Positions 36,845 through 45,598 of a stretch of 64,000 nucleotides of DNA are shown here, in pieces (position 1 is the stretch's first letter; the number at the start of each line of letters is the position of its first letter). The stretch lies in the NCBI RefSeq assembly GCF_030150205.1, contig NZ_JASLGT010000024.1, positions 248,001 through 312,000 on the forward strand. The letters are read 5' to 3'. The stretch comes from Niabella sp. (GTDB taxonomy: Bacteria; Bacteroidota; Bacteroidia; Chitinophagales; Chitinophagaceae). Under the pieces are notes generated by a model, which was not told the DNA's origin, made no database searches, and saw nothing but the letters and a program-made list of their open reading frames with translations. The position numbers and the translations under genes were made by a program.

Positions 36845-38170
36845 TCATTTTAAAGAATATAACTGAGCTGCGGAATGTACCCTGCTGAAAGCTAATTCGG
36901 ACTCTTGAAACATACTTGAAACCAGGTCTTTTTCGCTGTTATGAATAGCTGTAATATCGGAGTATCCAAAATCTTTTTGAGTTGAGATGAATGGATATAA
37001 TACTGCTTTATTATTTGACATACACGATAATCGAACGTCAGCTACTATTTTCTCGTCGAATGGTTCATTCAGTATTTTATCAAAGAATCTTTTATAGACA
37101 ATAACAAACTGGGTAGATAGAAAGAAGCGCACCCAATATCTATTCTCTGATATGGGCGTTATCATATCAGCCTTACTTACCCCCCCAAGAAGGAAATCTG
37201 TGTTGGATAGATAGGCTTCTACAATATTTTTGATCAGATATTCTTTTTTATACTCTGGTGTGAATATATGGTCGTCTTCGCAGATTATAATTACATCCTC
37301 TTCTTTTGTAACTGCTGCTTCAACGATTTTTCTAATGCTTAGCCAATGCCCCAATGCCCCAATTTCATGTCTACATGCTTCGATAAAATTTAACTCGAAC
37401 TCTTCTCGTTTACTGAACTCATTAATTATGTGACTTTTTCGTTCAGTACGCTCAGGCAGGTTCATTACGTAAACCGGGATCTGTATTTCGGGAATTATGG
37501 CATCTGACTTTTTGTCTATGGTGGCATTTGATTCACTAAAGTGATGGTAGATCTCCGAGATATATTGTAGCCGCTGTGAGCTTTTTAAGTATAAATCATG
37601 AATGTCTTGTTTTGAGCTTATATTTAGGTGAGAGCATATATGTAGGTTTTCTTTCGGTTTGGTAATGTAGGGATGGGCAATGAACTTTCTGCTCGTAAGT
37701 TCAGAAAGAAAGTAGTAAACATTATTTCCTTGATAGGTACTTGTCTTATAGATTTTAGCAAGAAGGGGTTTATAGAAAATTGCAAAATGTAGGTCGTCGC
37801 ATTTATCGACCCAGAAAAGATTTTCGCCGGCCGGGAATGCATTTAATAACCAGCATGCCCCAAAAATTACAAGTTCTGCGTTTAAAGTTTTTCCTTTTTT
37901 AATTATACCCTCAAAAAGTTCACCGGAAAAGGCTTCACTAAAAATGACATCCGATTCACAATAAAGAATACAATCGCTTTCGTTATAGAGGGCATCTTTG
38001 GAGATGTCCTTCAGAATCGCCCATAGTCTATCTGCATTATTGGTATCACTAATACTGTATTCTCGACGAAGAGCAAATACTTCTTGATTTGATAATGCCA
38101 TTTTAGGTGGGCTCTGGCTTTTATTCCAAGTATTTCTGTTCACGAGATAGGTATCTATTCTCTTTTTCAT
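36845..38170 (-). CDS. Tandem-duplicated GT25-like glycosyltransferase
   Basis: The 441-residue protein has two copies of one domain. The C-terminal copy (about 231-430) begins PVYVMNLPERTERKSHIINE and has the metal-binding motif CEDDHIF (297-303) and a GALGHWLSIRKIVEAA segment, like LPS glycosyltransferases of family 25. The N-terminal copy (about 1-200) lacks the start motif and has CESDVIF (71-77). Both end with a conserved FG/PFIST stretch or its remnant. It overlaps the next gene by 4 nt (ATGA). Confidence 0.8.
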   Translation of the reverse strand: MKKRIDTYLVNRNTWNKSQSPPKMALSNQEVFALRREYSISDTNNADRLWAILKDISKDALYNESDCILYCESDVIFSEAFSGELFEGIIKKGKTLNAELVIFGACWLLNAFPAGENLFWVDKCDDLHFAIFYKPLLAKIYKTSTYQGNNVYYFLSELTSRKFIAHPYITKPKENLHICSHLNISSKQDIHDLYLKSSQRLQYISEIYHHFSESNATIDKKSDAIIPEIQIPVYVMNLPERTERKSHIINEFSKREEFELNFIEACRHEIGALGHWLSIRKIVEAAVTKEEDVIIICEDDHIFTPEYKKEYLIKNIVEAYLSNTDFLLGGVSKADMITPISENRYWVRFFLSTQFVIVYKRFFDKILNEPFDEKIVADVRLSCMSNNKAVLYPFISTQKDFGYSDITAIHNSEKDLVSSMFQESELAFSRVHSAAQLYSLK

Positions 38171-38826
38171 GAGCTATTTTTTGCAAGTATATACTTTCTG
38201 TATGCGTCACTTATGAACTTGAATCTACGCTCAGCGCGAAAGAATAAAATTGGATCAATACTTTCGACTTTCTCGGCGGGGCCAAAACATCTTGAGACGG
38301 AAACGAAAGGGTAGGTAATCATTATATTTTTCGAATTGGTAGCAATCAAATAATCTATTAAATAGTCACTTGTTCCGCCAATTTCTAGGATCGTTTTAAA
38401 GAACTTTCTATAAATCACCATAAACATGGGCTCGTTAAATTCATTTAACCAAAATAAATTTTCATTTATTCTTACGCTATCATCGAAGTTTATAACTCCC
38501 CCTAAAAGGATATCGGCTCCGAGTTCGTAAGCTAATACGACGTTTTCAAGAAATAACGTTTTATTATAGCTAGGTGCAAATTCATGATTGTCTCTACATA
38601 TAATAATCAAATCATCCTCTTCAGAGCTATTTGCATGTTCTATTATGCCGTAAAGGTTTTGCCAGTTCCAATGCCCATCAGTGGCACTGATGTCAGGTCC
38701 TAATTCGTGCACAACGCTAAATTCCTCTTTATCAGAAAACTGCTCCTCAACGTGGTTCGTTCTATAAATGTTGTCTTTGGATCCAATGATATAGGTCGAT
38801 ATGGAAAAGTTGTCTAAGTTGGACAT
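38167..38826 (-). CDS. GT25-like protein with altered active-site motif
   Basis: The 219-residue single-domain relative of its two neighbours has CRDNHEF at 77-83 where the others have CEDDHIF, so the acidic metal-binding residues are partly replaced. It keeps GADILLGGVINFDDS and FWLNEFNEPMFMVIYRKFF. It may be inactive and serve as a partner or substrate-binding subunit. The start overlaps the preceding gene by 13 nt. Confidence 0.75.
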   Translation of the reverse strand: MSNLDNFSISTYIIGSKDNIYRTNHVEEQFSDKEEFSVVHELGPDISATDGHWNWQNLYGIIEHANSSEEDDLIIICRDNHEFAPSYNKTLFLENVVLAYELGADILLGGVINFDDSVRINENLFWLNEFNEPMFMVIYRKFFKTILEIGGTSDYLIDYLIATNSKNIMITYPFVSVSRCFGPAEKVESIDPILFFRAERRFKFISDAYRKYILAKNSS

Positions 38827-39500
38827 TGTATTGAATTTAGTTTACCGAGATTCTTAATCTTCGCCTCAAAATGTTTAGACGCAATTTGAATGTTATTTAG
38901 TCGACGGGTGGCCATATCAAAAGAGCCGCTAACAACACCTGAATAGTAAAGGCTCTCTGAGGCATCTGAGTATCCAAATTCAGTTTGAGTGGAAATGAAT
39001 GGAAAAATGCAAAACTTTTTTAGGGATAGAACAGATATTTTATTATCAGCTGCATCAGAAGGAAAAAATGAGGTATTGACTATTGCATTAAAAAAATTTT
39101 TATAAAGAACCATGAATTGAGTCCCATTGAAAAAATTTAGCCAGAAAAGGTTCTTTTGCAGAGGAAGTGCTTCTAAAAACCAACTTACTCCACCTAATAA
39201 TACATCTGCCTGGTATTGATGTGCAACTCTTATCAAATCGAAAAACTTTTTCTTTTCATAATCTGGGGAGAACACATGATCATCTTCGCAGATTACTATT
39301 ATTTCCTCGTCGGTAGCAAAGTTTTTGACTATTTTTCGAATTGTTTTCCACAATCCGATGGCACCAATTTTATCTTCATAAGCCGGGACCACCTGCAGCT
39401 GGAATTCCGGTTTTCCGTCGAATTCTTTGACAATATGGGCATATCGATCCTTACGCTTTGGAAGATTAATAGCAAATGTTTTGATAGTTGAAATCTCCAT
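38814..39500 (-). CDS. GT25-like glycosyltransferase
   Basis: This 228-residue protein shows the full family pattern: FAINLPKRKDRYAHIVKEFD, GAIGLWKTIRKIVKNFA, CEDDHVFSPDYEKKKFFDLI (71 onwards), then DVLLGGVSWFLEA and FPFISTQTEFGYSD. It is about the shortest complete form and the likely active parent of the expansion. It lies 21 nt after the halogenase gene and overlaps the following gene by 13 nt. Confidence 0.8.
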   Translation of the reverse strand: MEISTIKTFAINLPKRKDRYAHIVKEFDGKPEFQLQVVPAYEDKIGAIGLWKTIRKIVKNFATDEEIIVICEDDHVFSPDYEKKKFFDLIRVAHQYQADVLLGGVSWFLEALPLQKNLFWLNFFNGTQFMVLYKNFFNAIVNTSFFPSDAADNKISVLSLKKFCIFPFISTQTEFGYSDASESLYYSGVVSGSFDMATRRLNNIQIASKHFEAKIKNLGKLNSIQCPT

Positions 39501-39521
39501 AAATAGAGTTTTATTTGAGCT

Positions 39522-41117
39522 TTACAGAAATTCAGGGTTTTCGAGGAGGACTTTAAGGTCGTCTTTAATTGGAATAGCATGGTTAGCAATTGAGTACCAG
39601 GAATCCACCATTTCTGTCCACTCTTTTTTATTGTCCAGGGATATTCTGTCGAGATCCTTTGGGTAAATGCCTTGCCCTGCTAGGATATGATCAATTCCGT
39701 ACACATCAAATATTGTGTCCTTTATATATGTTTTGACCATATTTTTGAATGTGATATCTTGGAAAGATAAAAAACCTTGATATCTATAAAGATCCAGAAG
39801 CATTTGAAACCCTGAAGAATCGATTTCCCTTCTGCTGGTGGTCCAATACTCGTTATCAAACTTTCTGTTGAATTTGAAGTGGATTGATAAAAACCATCTT
39901 ATATAGTCCCAGTGGGCGTTCATATCATCGTTGACAAGTTTTCTCAGTGGGTGATTGCCTTTTAAGTTTAGGAAATTGTTCATTAATACGATAATCTGTT
40001 CAATAATCATATGAACACCGGTAGATTCAAGAGGTTCCACAAAAGAGTAAGAGTTTCCTATGGCAACGACATTCCCTTTAATAAACTCCTCATGACGTCC
40101 CGACCTGAACCGGACAAACTTAACGTTTTTGTCCATTGTAGGATTTTTTCTAAGAAGTTCTTCATAGGCCTGCTCATCTGTAATGAAGTCGGAGGAGAAA
40201 ACATATCCTCTGTGGTCCTCATTCCGCAATGGAATATTCCAACACCATCCACACTCCATTGACTCAGCATAGGTATAACATTTTACTGTTGTGTTTGGAA
40301 CAGTGGTGGTGATTGCACTATTGTTAAAAAGGCTGCTTTTGTAAGGTATGTATTTTGAATTTAATTTTTTCTCAAGCAGCATTGATTTGAACCCACTACA
40401 GTCGACATACATTTCGTACTTAAAACTTTCTCCCAGGTCATTAACTAAACAGTCAATTTCATCACCGGACTCCCTCATTTTTGCATCAACGATTTCTTCT
40501 GTTTTAAATTCGACACCAAAATCTCTTCCTTTGTCTCTCAAATATTTTATAAACTTTTGGTTGTCTATATGAAAAGCATATTTAATTGTTTTGCCTAAGG
40601 AGTAATATTCTTCTTCGTTTCCCTCTTTTACCTTAGTGACAAAACTTAGATCATTTGACATTAGAATTGAGTTCAATGAACAATGATTGACTGAATTTTT
40701 ATATTTTAACGAGGAAAGAATGTCCTTGCTATCGAACGGGTAGTTAAATGTATAATCACCTGGCTGTCCCCAGAAGAATTTAATTCCTAATTTCCATGTT
40801 GGCTCAACAGCTTTATAAAATTCGGCCCTATCAAGTCCGAGTGCCTCAAATAAGTAATCTTGCAAGATAGGCGTAGTTGCCTCACCAACACCTATTGGTG
40901 GAATTTTTGCGGACTCAATTACTGTTACGGGAATGTCGAAAAATTTTCTAAAGGCAAGCGCAGTTAGGTAACCGGCGAGGCCTCCTCCAACTATACAGAC
41001 GTTCTTGTAGACTTTAGTTTCATCAAATTTCAAGTTGAAATAAAAGGGCTCAGGGCTAGCAAACTTGGTCTTGGTAGTTTTGAAGTTCTCCAACGATGCC
41101 AAAAATTTTGCTTTCAT
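39522..41117 (-). CDS. Flavin-dependent (tryptophan-type) halogenase
   Basis: The 531-residue enzyme has the FAD dinucleotide motif CIVGGGLAGYLTA (41-53), PIGVGEATTPILQ (74-86), the catalytic Lys K109 in TWKLGIKFFWG, the WxWxIP motif WCWNIP (291-296) and the catalytic Glu E364 in EPLESTGVHM. All key residues of PrnA/RebH are present. It lies in a peptide cluster and not in an indole-alkaloid or NRPS cluster, and peptide-acting relatives of this family are known, so its target is probably Trp57 or a Tyr of the precursor. No flavin reductase is nearby; a cellular reductase would be used. Confidence 0.93.
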   Translation of the reverse strand: MKAKFLASLENFKTTKTKFASPEPFYFNLKFDETKVYKNVCIVGGGLAGYLTALAFRKFFDIPVTVIESAKIPPIGVGEATTPILQDYLFEALGLDRAEFYKAVEPTWKLGIKFFWGQPGDYTFNYPFDSKDILSSLKYKNSVNHCSLNSILMSNDLSFVTKVKEGNEEEYYSLGKTIKYAFHIDNQKFIKYLRDKGRDFGVEFKTEEIVDAKMRESGDEIDCLVNDLGESFKYEMYVDCSGFKSMLLEKKLNSKYIPYKSSLFNNSAITTTVPNTTVKCYTYAESMECGWCWNIPLRNEDHRGYVFSSDFITDEQAYEELLRKNPTMDKNVKFVRFRSGRHEEFIKGNVVAIGNSYSFVEPLESTGVHMIIEQIIVLMNNFLNLKGNHPLRKLVNDDMNAHWDYIRWFLSIHFKFNRKFDNEYWTTSRREIDSSGFQMLLDLYRYQGFLSFQDITFKNMVKTYIKDTIFDVYGIDHILAGQGIYPKDLDRISLDNKKEWTEMVDSWYSIANHAIPIKDDLKVLLENPEFL

Positions 41118-41145
41118 AAAAATTCCGTTATTAATGTGTAAAAAA

Positions 41146-42873
41146 TTAGGCCAACTGGCTTTTGAATATTGAATAGTATTTCCCTTTTTCTGACAGTAGA
41201 TCCCCGTGTCTGCCTCTTTCCACTATCCTTCCTTGATTAAGCACTACAATTTCATCTAGATTTTTAATAGTACTTAATCGGTGACTAATCGATATTAGAA
41301 TTTTATCTTTTGTAAAATTTCTGATGTTTAGTAAAATCTGGGCCTCTCTTTCTGTATCAATTGAGGATGTAGCCTCGTCGAGAATAATTACGTCGCATTC
41401 TCTTAGGAGGGCTCTTGCAAGAGAAAGTTGCTGGCATTGACCTCCTGAAAACAAAACGCCCTCATTATCTGCTCCTAAAATTGTATCAAGTGACTTTGGC
41501 AGGCTGTTTATATGTTCTAATAGACATACAGCTTCAAGAGCCATCCAAAGGGCATCGTCTGATAACACCTTGTTCCCATATAATAGATTTGTTCTAATTG
41601 TTTCATTTAAAATTAGTGGCTCTTGATGGACAACAGAAATTCGTTCATTCCATTTAGTCGTATTGATTTTTCCCAGCGCGATGTTTTCATTTAAGAAAAC
41701 GCTACCTAGCTGTGGCGTATAGAATTTACAAAGAATTTTAACCAACGTGCTTTTTCCGCATCCGCTAAGTCCTACTAGTCCATAGCTTTTTCCTGTAAAA
41801 AAGTTGATTGATAGCTCTTCAATTACCGGCCCGTTTCCAAAGTTATAAACTAGGTCTTTTAGATGAATGGCAGAAATCTTTTCATTGTCCGGTATTAGTG
41901 GTGAGGCGCTTTGCTCTTCTTTGTCTATCAATAGGGGGTAGATGCGCTTCATAGATACTTTTGCCTTTGCATAGTCAAGATGCAAATAGATCATGTCATT
42001 AATCGGAGAATTTAATCTGTTGACATATTGTATGAAAGCTACGATTGAGCCCAAAGAAGCTGCACCTTGCATGACTTGAAAGCTCCCATATGATAAAATT
42101 AACAAGGGGCTTAGCATAACAAAGAAAGAGGAAAGATTTGCTCCCAGCGATGAATAACGGGTGGTCAGAAGATTTAGCCGAAACAAAGATAGTAGTTCAT
42201 TTGTGACTCTATTTTTTTCTAGGTTAATTGTATTGAGCGCTTTGACCAATTTAATGTTTTTAATTCTGTCAATATAGAAATTGAATATCCGTCCTTCTTG
42301 CTTACTTGCCTTTTCAATACAGGCTCTTATTGTTTTATTAAATCGCTTATTAATAATTATTGGAATTGGGAATGCCAAAAGAGAAATAAGGAAAAGTTTA
42401 AAATTTAAAACGCTTAGGGTGACAGATAGGCTTACTATTAGAATTGCATTATTACAAAACCTAAGAATGCTATTGGTTATAAAGCCTTGAATTTTATGAA
42501 CCTCATGAATTGATTTTTGTATAATGTCTCCGGGATTATTGTCTTCAAAGTATTTATATGGTTCATTCATTAAGTTTCCAAATATTCGAACCTTAATATC
42601 ATGGATGATTCTGTTGCTGGTCCAAGCACTATAATAATCAGATAGGTAGCCAATGATTATTCTTAGCAAATATATTCCGAAAAGTGCGCAAGTTATATAC
42701 AATAGTTTGTTGAAATCCTTGTTTGGTATTGCTTCATCAATAATTAATTTTAATGCATAGGGGGAAGCTAGACCAGCAAATGTTCCGCAAATCATTAGTA
42801 CAAATAGTAAAGCTTCTTTAAACCTATAGGGGTAAAGAAATTTGAAAAATGTTCCCAGGTATCTTGGCTCCAT
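41146..42873 (-). CDS. ABC transporter, fused permease and ATPase (peptide exporter type)
   Basis: The 575-residue half-transporter has six membrane helices in residues 15-300, then an ATPase domain with Walker A GLSGCGKSTLVKIL (about 371), signature LFSGGQCQQLSLARAL (about 478) and Walker B VIILDEATSSID. It has no N-terminal C39 peptidase domain, so leader cleavage must be done by a separate enzyme, probably the S8 protease encoded 5 nt upstream. The expected role is export of the modified peptide across the inner membrane. Confidence 0.94.
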   Translation of the reverse strand: MEPRYLGTFFKFLYPYRFKEALLFVLMICGTFAGLASPYALKLIIDEAIPNKDFNKLLYITCALFGIYLLRIIIGYLSDYYSAWTSNRIIHDIKVRIFGNLMNEPYKYFEDNNPGDIIQKSIHEVHKIQGFITNSILRFCNNAILIVSLSVTLSVLNFKLFLISLLAFPIPIIINKRFNKTIRACIEKASKQEGRIFNFYIDRIKNIKLVKALNTINLEKNRVTNELLSLFRLNLLTTRYSSLGANLSSFFVMLSPLLILSYGSFQVMQGAASLGSIVAFIQYVNRLNSPINDMIYLHLDYAKAKVSMKRIYPLLIDKEEQSASPLIPDNEKISAIHLKDLVYNFGNGPVIEELSINFFTGKSYGLVGLSGCGKSTLVKILCKFYTPQLGSVFLNENIALGKINTTKWNERISVVHQEPLILNETIRTNLLYGNKVLSDDALWMALEAVCLLEHINSLPKSLDTILGADNEGVLFSGGQCQQLSLARALLRECDVIILDEATSSIDTEREAQILLNIRNFTKDKILISISHRLSTIKNLDEIVVLNQGRIVERGRHGDLLSEKGKYYSIFKSQLA

Positions 42874-42878
42874 TTATT

Positions 42879-43583
42879 TTAGTCGTTTTTTGAAGTGACT
42901 TCAGATGACTGCCCCACCAAAGTGGCACGAGCTCTAAAATGCCGCTTTATTTCACTGATCGTGTATCTTTTGTTACCGTCTAAAAGTTTGGTGACGTATC
43001 CTGTCATTCTTGCGCAAGAAAAACTACTTCCCGAGGTATTCCCGTATTCTGGACTTAGTACGCCTGTTGTATAGAATTCGATTGCGGATGCAGGCGCATA
43101 TGCGACTTCTCCATTACTCAAAGATTTAATGCATCCTACACCGATAACCCGTGGATGACATGCGGGAAAGCAATGCTTGTCTTCGTAGTAGGCCGCGGCA
43201 ATTACGGGTTTGTTAAGCTTATACAATGTATTTAAAACTTCATTGAGTTGGGGGCTTATATAATTCTGTTGCATACCAAGGCTGATGTTTATTATGTCAA
43301 CATTTTGCTCCAGGCAGAGATTGATGGCACGGACAAGTATTTCTTCATCTGTTGCAGGAACAGATTTGAAGATTTTTGCAATAAAGAAATTTGCGTTATT
43401 ACAGTATTGCTTAATTAGTTTATAGCAGGTTGATCCATGCCCCAATTGATCTTCGAATTCATTGTTAATTACTATAATTTTCCCTTCCGGATTTCTGAAA
43501 AGATACGCGCCTGTTATTTTTGATGTAGCTTTTGCAACTTCGCTGCTGGCTAAACCGCTGTCGATTATCCCGACTGTTAGCAT
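42879..43583 (-). CDS. Subtilisin-type (S8) serine protease
   Basis: The 234-residue protein consists of a catalytic domain only. The triad is visible: D8 in VGIIDSGLA, H49 in DQLGHGSTCY and S187 in NTSGSSFSCARMTG. It has no signal peptide or prodomain, so it acts in the cytoplasm. It lies between the radical SAM gene (68 nt) and the ABC gene (5 nt), the position of a leader-removing protease for the precursor peptide. Confidence 0.9.
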   Translation of the reverse strand: MLTVGIIDSGLASSEVAKATSKITGAYLFRNPEGKIIVINNEFEDQLGHGSTCYKLIKQYCNNANFFIAKIFKSVPATDEEILVRAINLCLEQNVDIINISLGMQQNYISPQLNEVLNTLYKLNKPVIAAAYYEDKHCFPACHPRVIGVGCIKSLSNGEVAYAPASAIEFYTTGVLSPEYGNTSGSSFSCARMTGYVTKLLDGNKRYTISEIKRHFRARATLVGQSSEVTSKND

Positions 43584-43651
43584 AGAAAAAACCGTTATTT
43601 CATTATCGAAAATATATTGTGATAGTAATTGTTTGGAACGCCGCCTGACCT

Positions 43652-45103
43652 TTAATGTTGGGCTAATTCAACAACTCCCGTTCTAGAGACAATTGTTTCT
43701 GCTTCATGCTCTTCCGCGAAGTTCTTTTCATAAATGGAGATCATTCTATCTTCCATAAAATACTTCCAACTTGAACATATCTTGCTTTCTGCATTGGAGA
43801 CGAATCGCATATTGCAATTTTCCTCGCAAATCGGTAGGACTTTGCAGGTTCTGCAATCCGGGGCCTTTGTTTTATCGAAATGCTTGTAGTGATCCATTCC
43901 TTCCCCATAGGGATCGAAGTTTGAAACGTGTTGGCTTCTTTTGGATTTGTCGTTTATTGTGTTGTAGCATTTATGAAGATAACCTCCGTCGTCAACTGAG
44001 ATGGAATTTGGACTTTCTACGGTTCCGCAGTAAAATTCTGCAAAACTTGGATATGCAATTGTTAGCATTTTTTCCGGCGCTCCATTTTTTTGAGCCCAGG
44101 AATTATATTTTTTGATTTTCAGCTTGGCGAATTTTTCTTTGGACTCCTGATATTGGTAACTGGTATAATAGTTCTCTTTGTCTTGGTTGAATCCGAGATA
44201 GTTATAAAATTTAGGTGCCCAATGGAAATCAATTTCATGATGTCTTTGCGGCCATATACCGCGATCTTCCAAGTCGGTGAATAGTTGATCAAGATTGTTA
44301 AAGACCTCTTTGTCTCCATTAATACGAATTGTTACCTGAAATTTGTCTGCTGGAAGGGCTTGTAAGTTGCTGAGGATTTTTTCGTAGGTACCCTTGCCAC
44401 TTGTATAAAATCGCACACTGTCGTGCATTTCTTTATTTCCATCTATGGTAATTTGAAGTGATTTGACCCTGCACTTTTCGAGAATTGCATACGTTTTGGG
44501 GTTCAGAAGAGTGCCATTTGTTATTATGCTGGCTCCGTAATCAATATGATTTTCATCGGCTAGTTTAGTTACAAATTCAGAGAACTCTTCAATGGTGCCT
44601 GTTCTTATAAGGGGCTCACCTCCGAACCATTCTATTCTTATCCGGTCAATTTTTTTGGCATGAGGTTCTTTGACAACTTTTGTTACAAGGTTTTTCAATG
44701 CTTGCATGTTTTCTTTTCCGAGATATTTGGTATCCCCCGAAGTGACACTTTTATCACCCTGGTAACAATATGGACAATTCATATTGCAGGTATTTGTTGG
44801 CGAAATAACCATGAATAAAGTATCGGAGTTGTCGAATTCCTTTCTATTTACTTTAGCTCTCTCAGATACCGATACAAATTCATCAATCTCCTTGTCTATT
44901 ATCATTCCGTTCCTTTTTAGAAGATCGATAACTTCCGGATCCAAAAAATGGATTTCCATGCTATTCAGCTTTGACAAAATAAATCCGATTTCCCAATCCA
45001 ATTCTATCATTCCGTTTGAGAGAGAATTGTATACCAGATAGATATTCCTTTGTGGATGAGGTATAAAGTGGTTATAATAGCTTAGTTTAAGTGTAGGAAG
45101 CAT
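43652..45103 (-). CDS. Radical SAM/SPASM peptide maturase
   Basis: The 483-residue protein has a radical SAM core with the cluster motif C106-N-M-N-C110-P-Y-C113 (TNTCNMNCPYCYQG), IRIEWFGGEPLIR and ASIITNGTLL. The C-terminal SPASM part supplies the auxiliary cluster cysteines in FYCGTVES, LHKCYNTIND, APDCRTCKVLPICEENCNM and KICSSWKYF. The first 95 residues (with VISPTNTC at the border) form a recognition-type domain for a leader. SPASM enzymes of this kind crosslink the side chains of a ribosomal peptide; the precursor is encoded just upstream. Confidence 0.93.
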   Translation of the reverse strand: MLPTLKLSYYNHFIPHPQRNIYLVYNSLSNGMIELDWEIGFILSKLNSMEIHFLDPEVIDLLKRNGMIIDKEIDEFVSVSERAKVNRKEFDNSDTLFMVISPTNTCNMNCPYCYQGDKSVTSGDTKYLGKENMQALKNLVTKVVKEPHAKKIDRIRIEWFGGEPLIRTGTIEEFSEFVTKLADENHIDYGASIITNGTLLNPKTYAILEKCRVKSLQITIDGNKEMHDSVRFYTSGKGTYEKILSNLQALPADKFQVTIRINGDKEVFNNLDQLFTDLEDRGIWPQRHHEIDFHWAPKFYNYLGFNQDKENYYTSYQYQESKEKFAKLKIKKYNSWAQKNGAPEKMLTIAYPSFAEFYCGTVESPNSISVDDGGYLHKCYNTINDKSKRSQHVSNFDPYGEGMDHYKHFDKTKAPDCRTCKVLPICEENCNMRFVSNAESKICSSWKYFMEDRMISIYEKNFAEEHEAETIVSRTGVVELAQH

Positions 45104-45279
45104 AGACTCGTTTTTACTATTTAAAAATTCAGATTTAGTGAAACTTAGTCTTGATTCAAACTTTGATCATCTACTTATTTACACGCTCTTCGCAACCCCA
45201 TAAAAGGTGCCTTGTATCGATTCGATGTGCAAAAGTTTATCAAGATTCGTTCGTAGCTGTAGGCGCAGTTTTAAGAATG

Positions 45280-45317
45280 AAAAAGGAGGAAGGATTCATG
45301 GCTAGAATCCAACCTCC
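45280..45317 (-). terminator. Intrinsic terminator or attenuator after the precursor gene
   Basis: On the minus strand GGAGG-TT-GGATTC is followed by a 7-nt loop and GAATCC-TT-CCTCC (plus 45285-45317), then TTTTT (45284-45280). It starts 13 nt after the precursor stop and lies before the maturase gene. Such a leaky hairpin is common after RiPP precursors, and would make the precursor mRNA far more abundant than that of the enzymes. Confidence 0.82.
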
Positions 45318-45329
45318 CTTCATTTCCTG

Positions 45330-45542
45330 TTAGAGCAATACTTCGTCTTCGGAAGCTGGCTTGCTGGTGCACCAGGGGTTGCTTTTGTAACCGGAAGCAC
45401 ATGCTGTTCCTCCGCTTGTTGAAGAGTAACCAGATGCGCAGTATGGCACAACCATGTTTTTGAAGTCGACAAGTTTTTTGTCTAATCCTTCTTGGGAGTT
45501 ACCCTGGGGCTTGATTAAGTCCCGCATTTTAAGTTTTTTCAT
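45330..45542 (-). CDS. RiPP precursor peptide with repeated CASGYxS motif
   Basis: The peptide has 70 residues. The first 30 residues are charged (starting MKKLKMRDLIKPQGNSQEGL), as in leaders. The likely core begins near residue 31 (VVPYCASGYSSTSGG) and has Cys35, Cys48 and Cys58, a direct repeat CASGYSS (35-41) and CASGYKS (48-54), and NPWCTS (55-60). The tail is acidic (ASEDEVLL). Ser, Thr, Tyr and Trp are plentiful for glycosylation and halogenation. It lies between an S41 protease gene (56 nt) and a hairpin before the radical SAM gene. The family is unknown to me; the cleavage site is an inference. Confidence 0.82.
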   Translation of the reverse strand: MKKLKMRDLIKPQGNSQEGLDKKLVDFKNMVVPYCASGYSSTSGGTACASGYKSNPWCTSKPASEDEVLL

Positions 45543-45598
45543 CTTCTGAATTTTTAGATGTTAAAAAATGTGATATCTGTGCACTAGTATATCCGTAG

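Noticed and set aside
36845..41117. Cluster as an O-antigen or capsule locus
   Set aside because: Glycosyltransferases alone would fit, but flippase, polymerase and nucleotide-sugar genes are absent and the halogenase, SPASM maturase and precursor are not part of such loci.
43652..45542. Lanthipeptide or sactipeptide family assignment by name
   Set aside because: No LanB/LanM enzyme is present, and the type of linkage made by the SPASM enzyme cannot be read from sequence.
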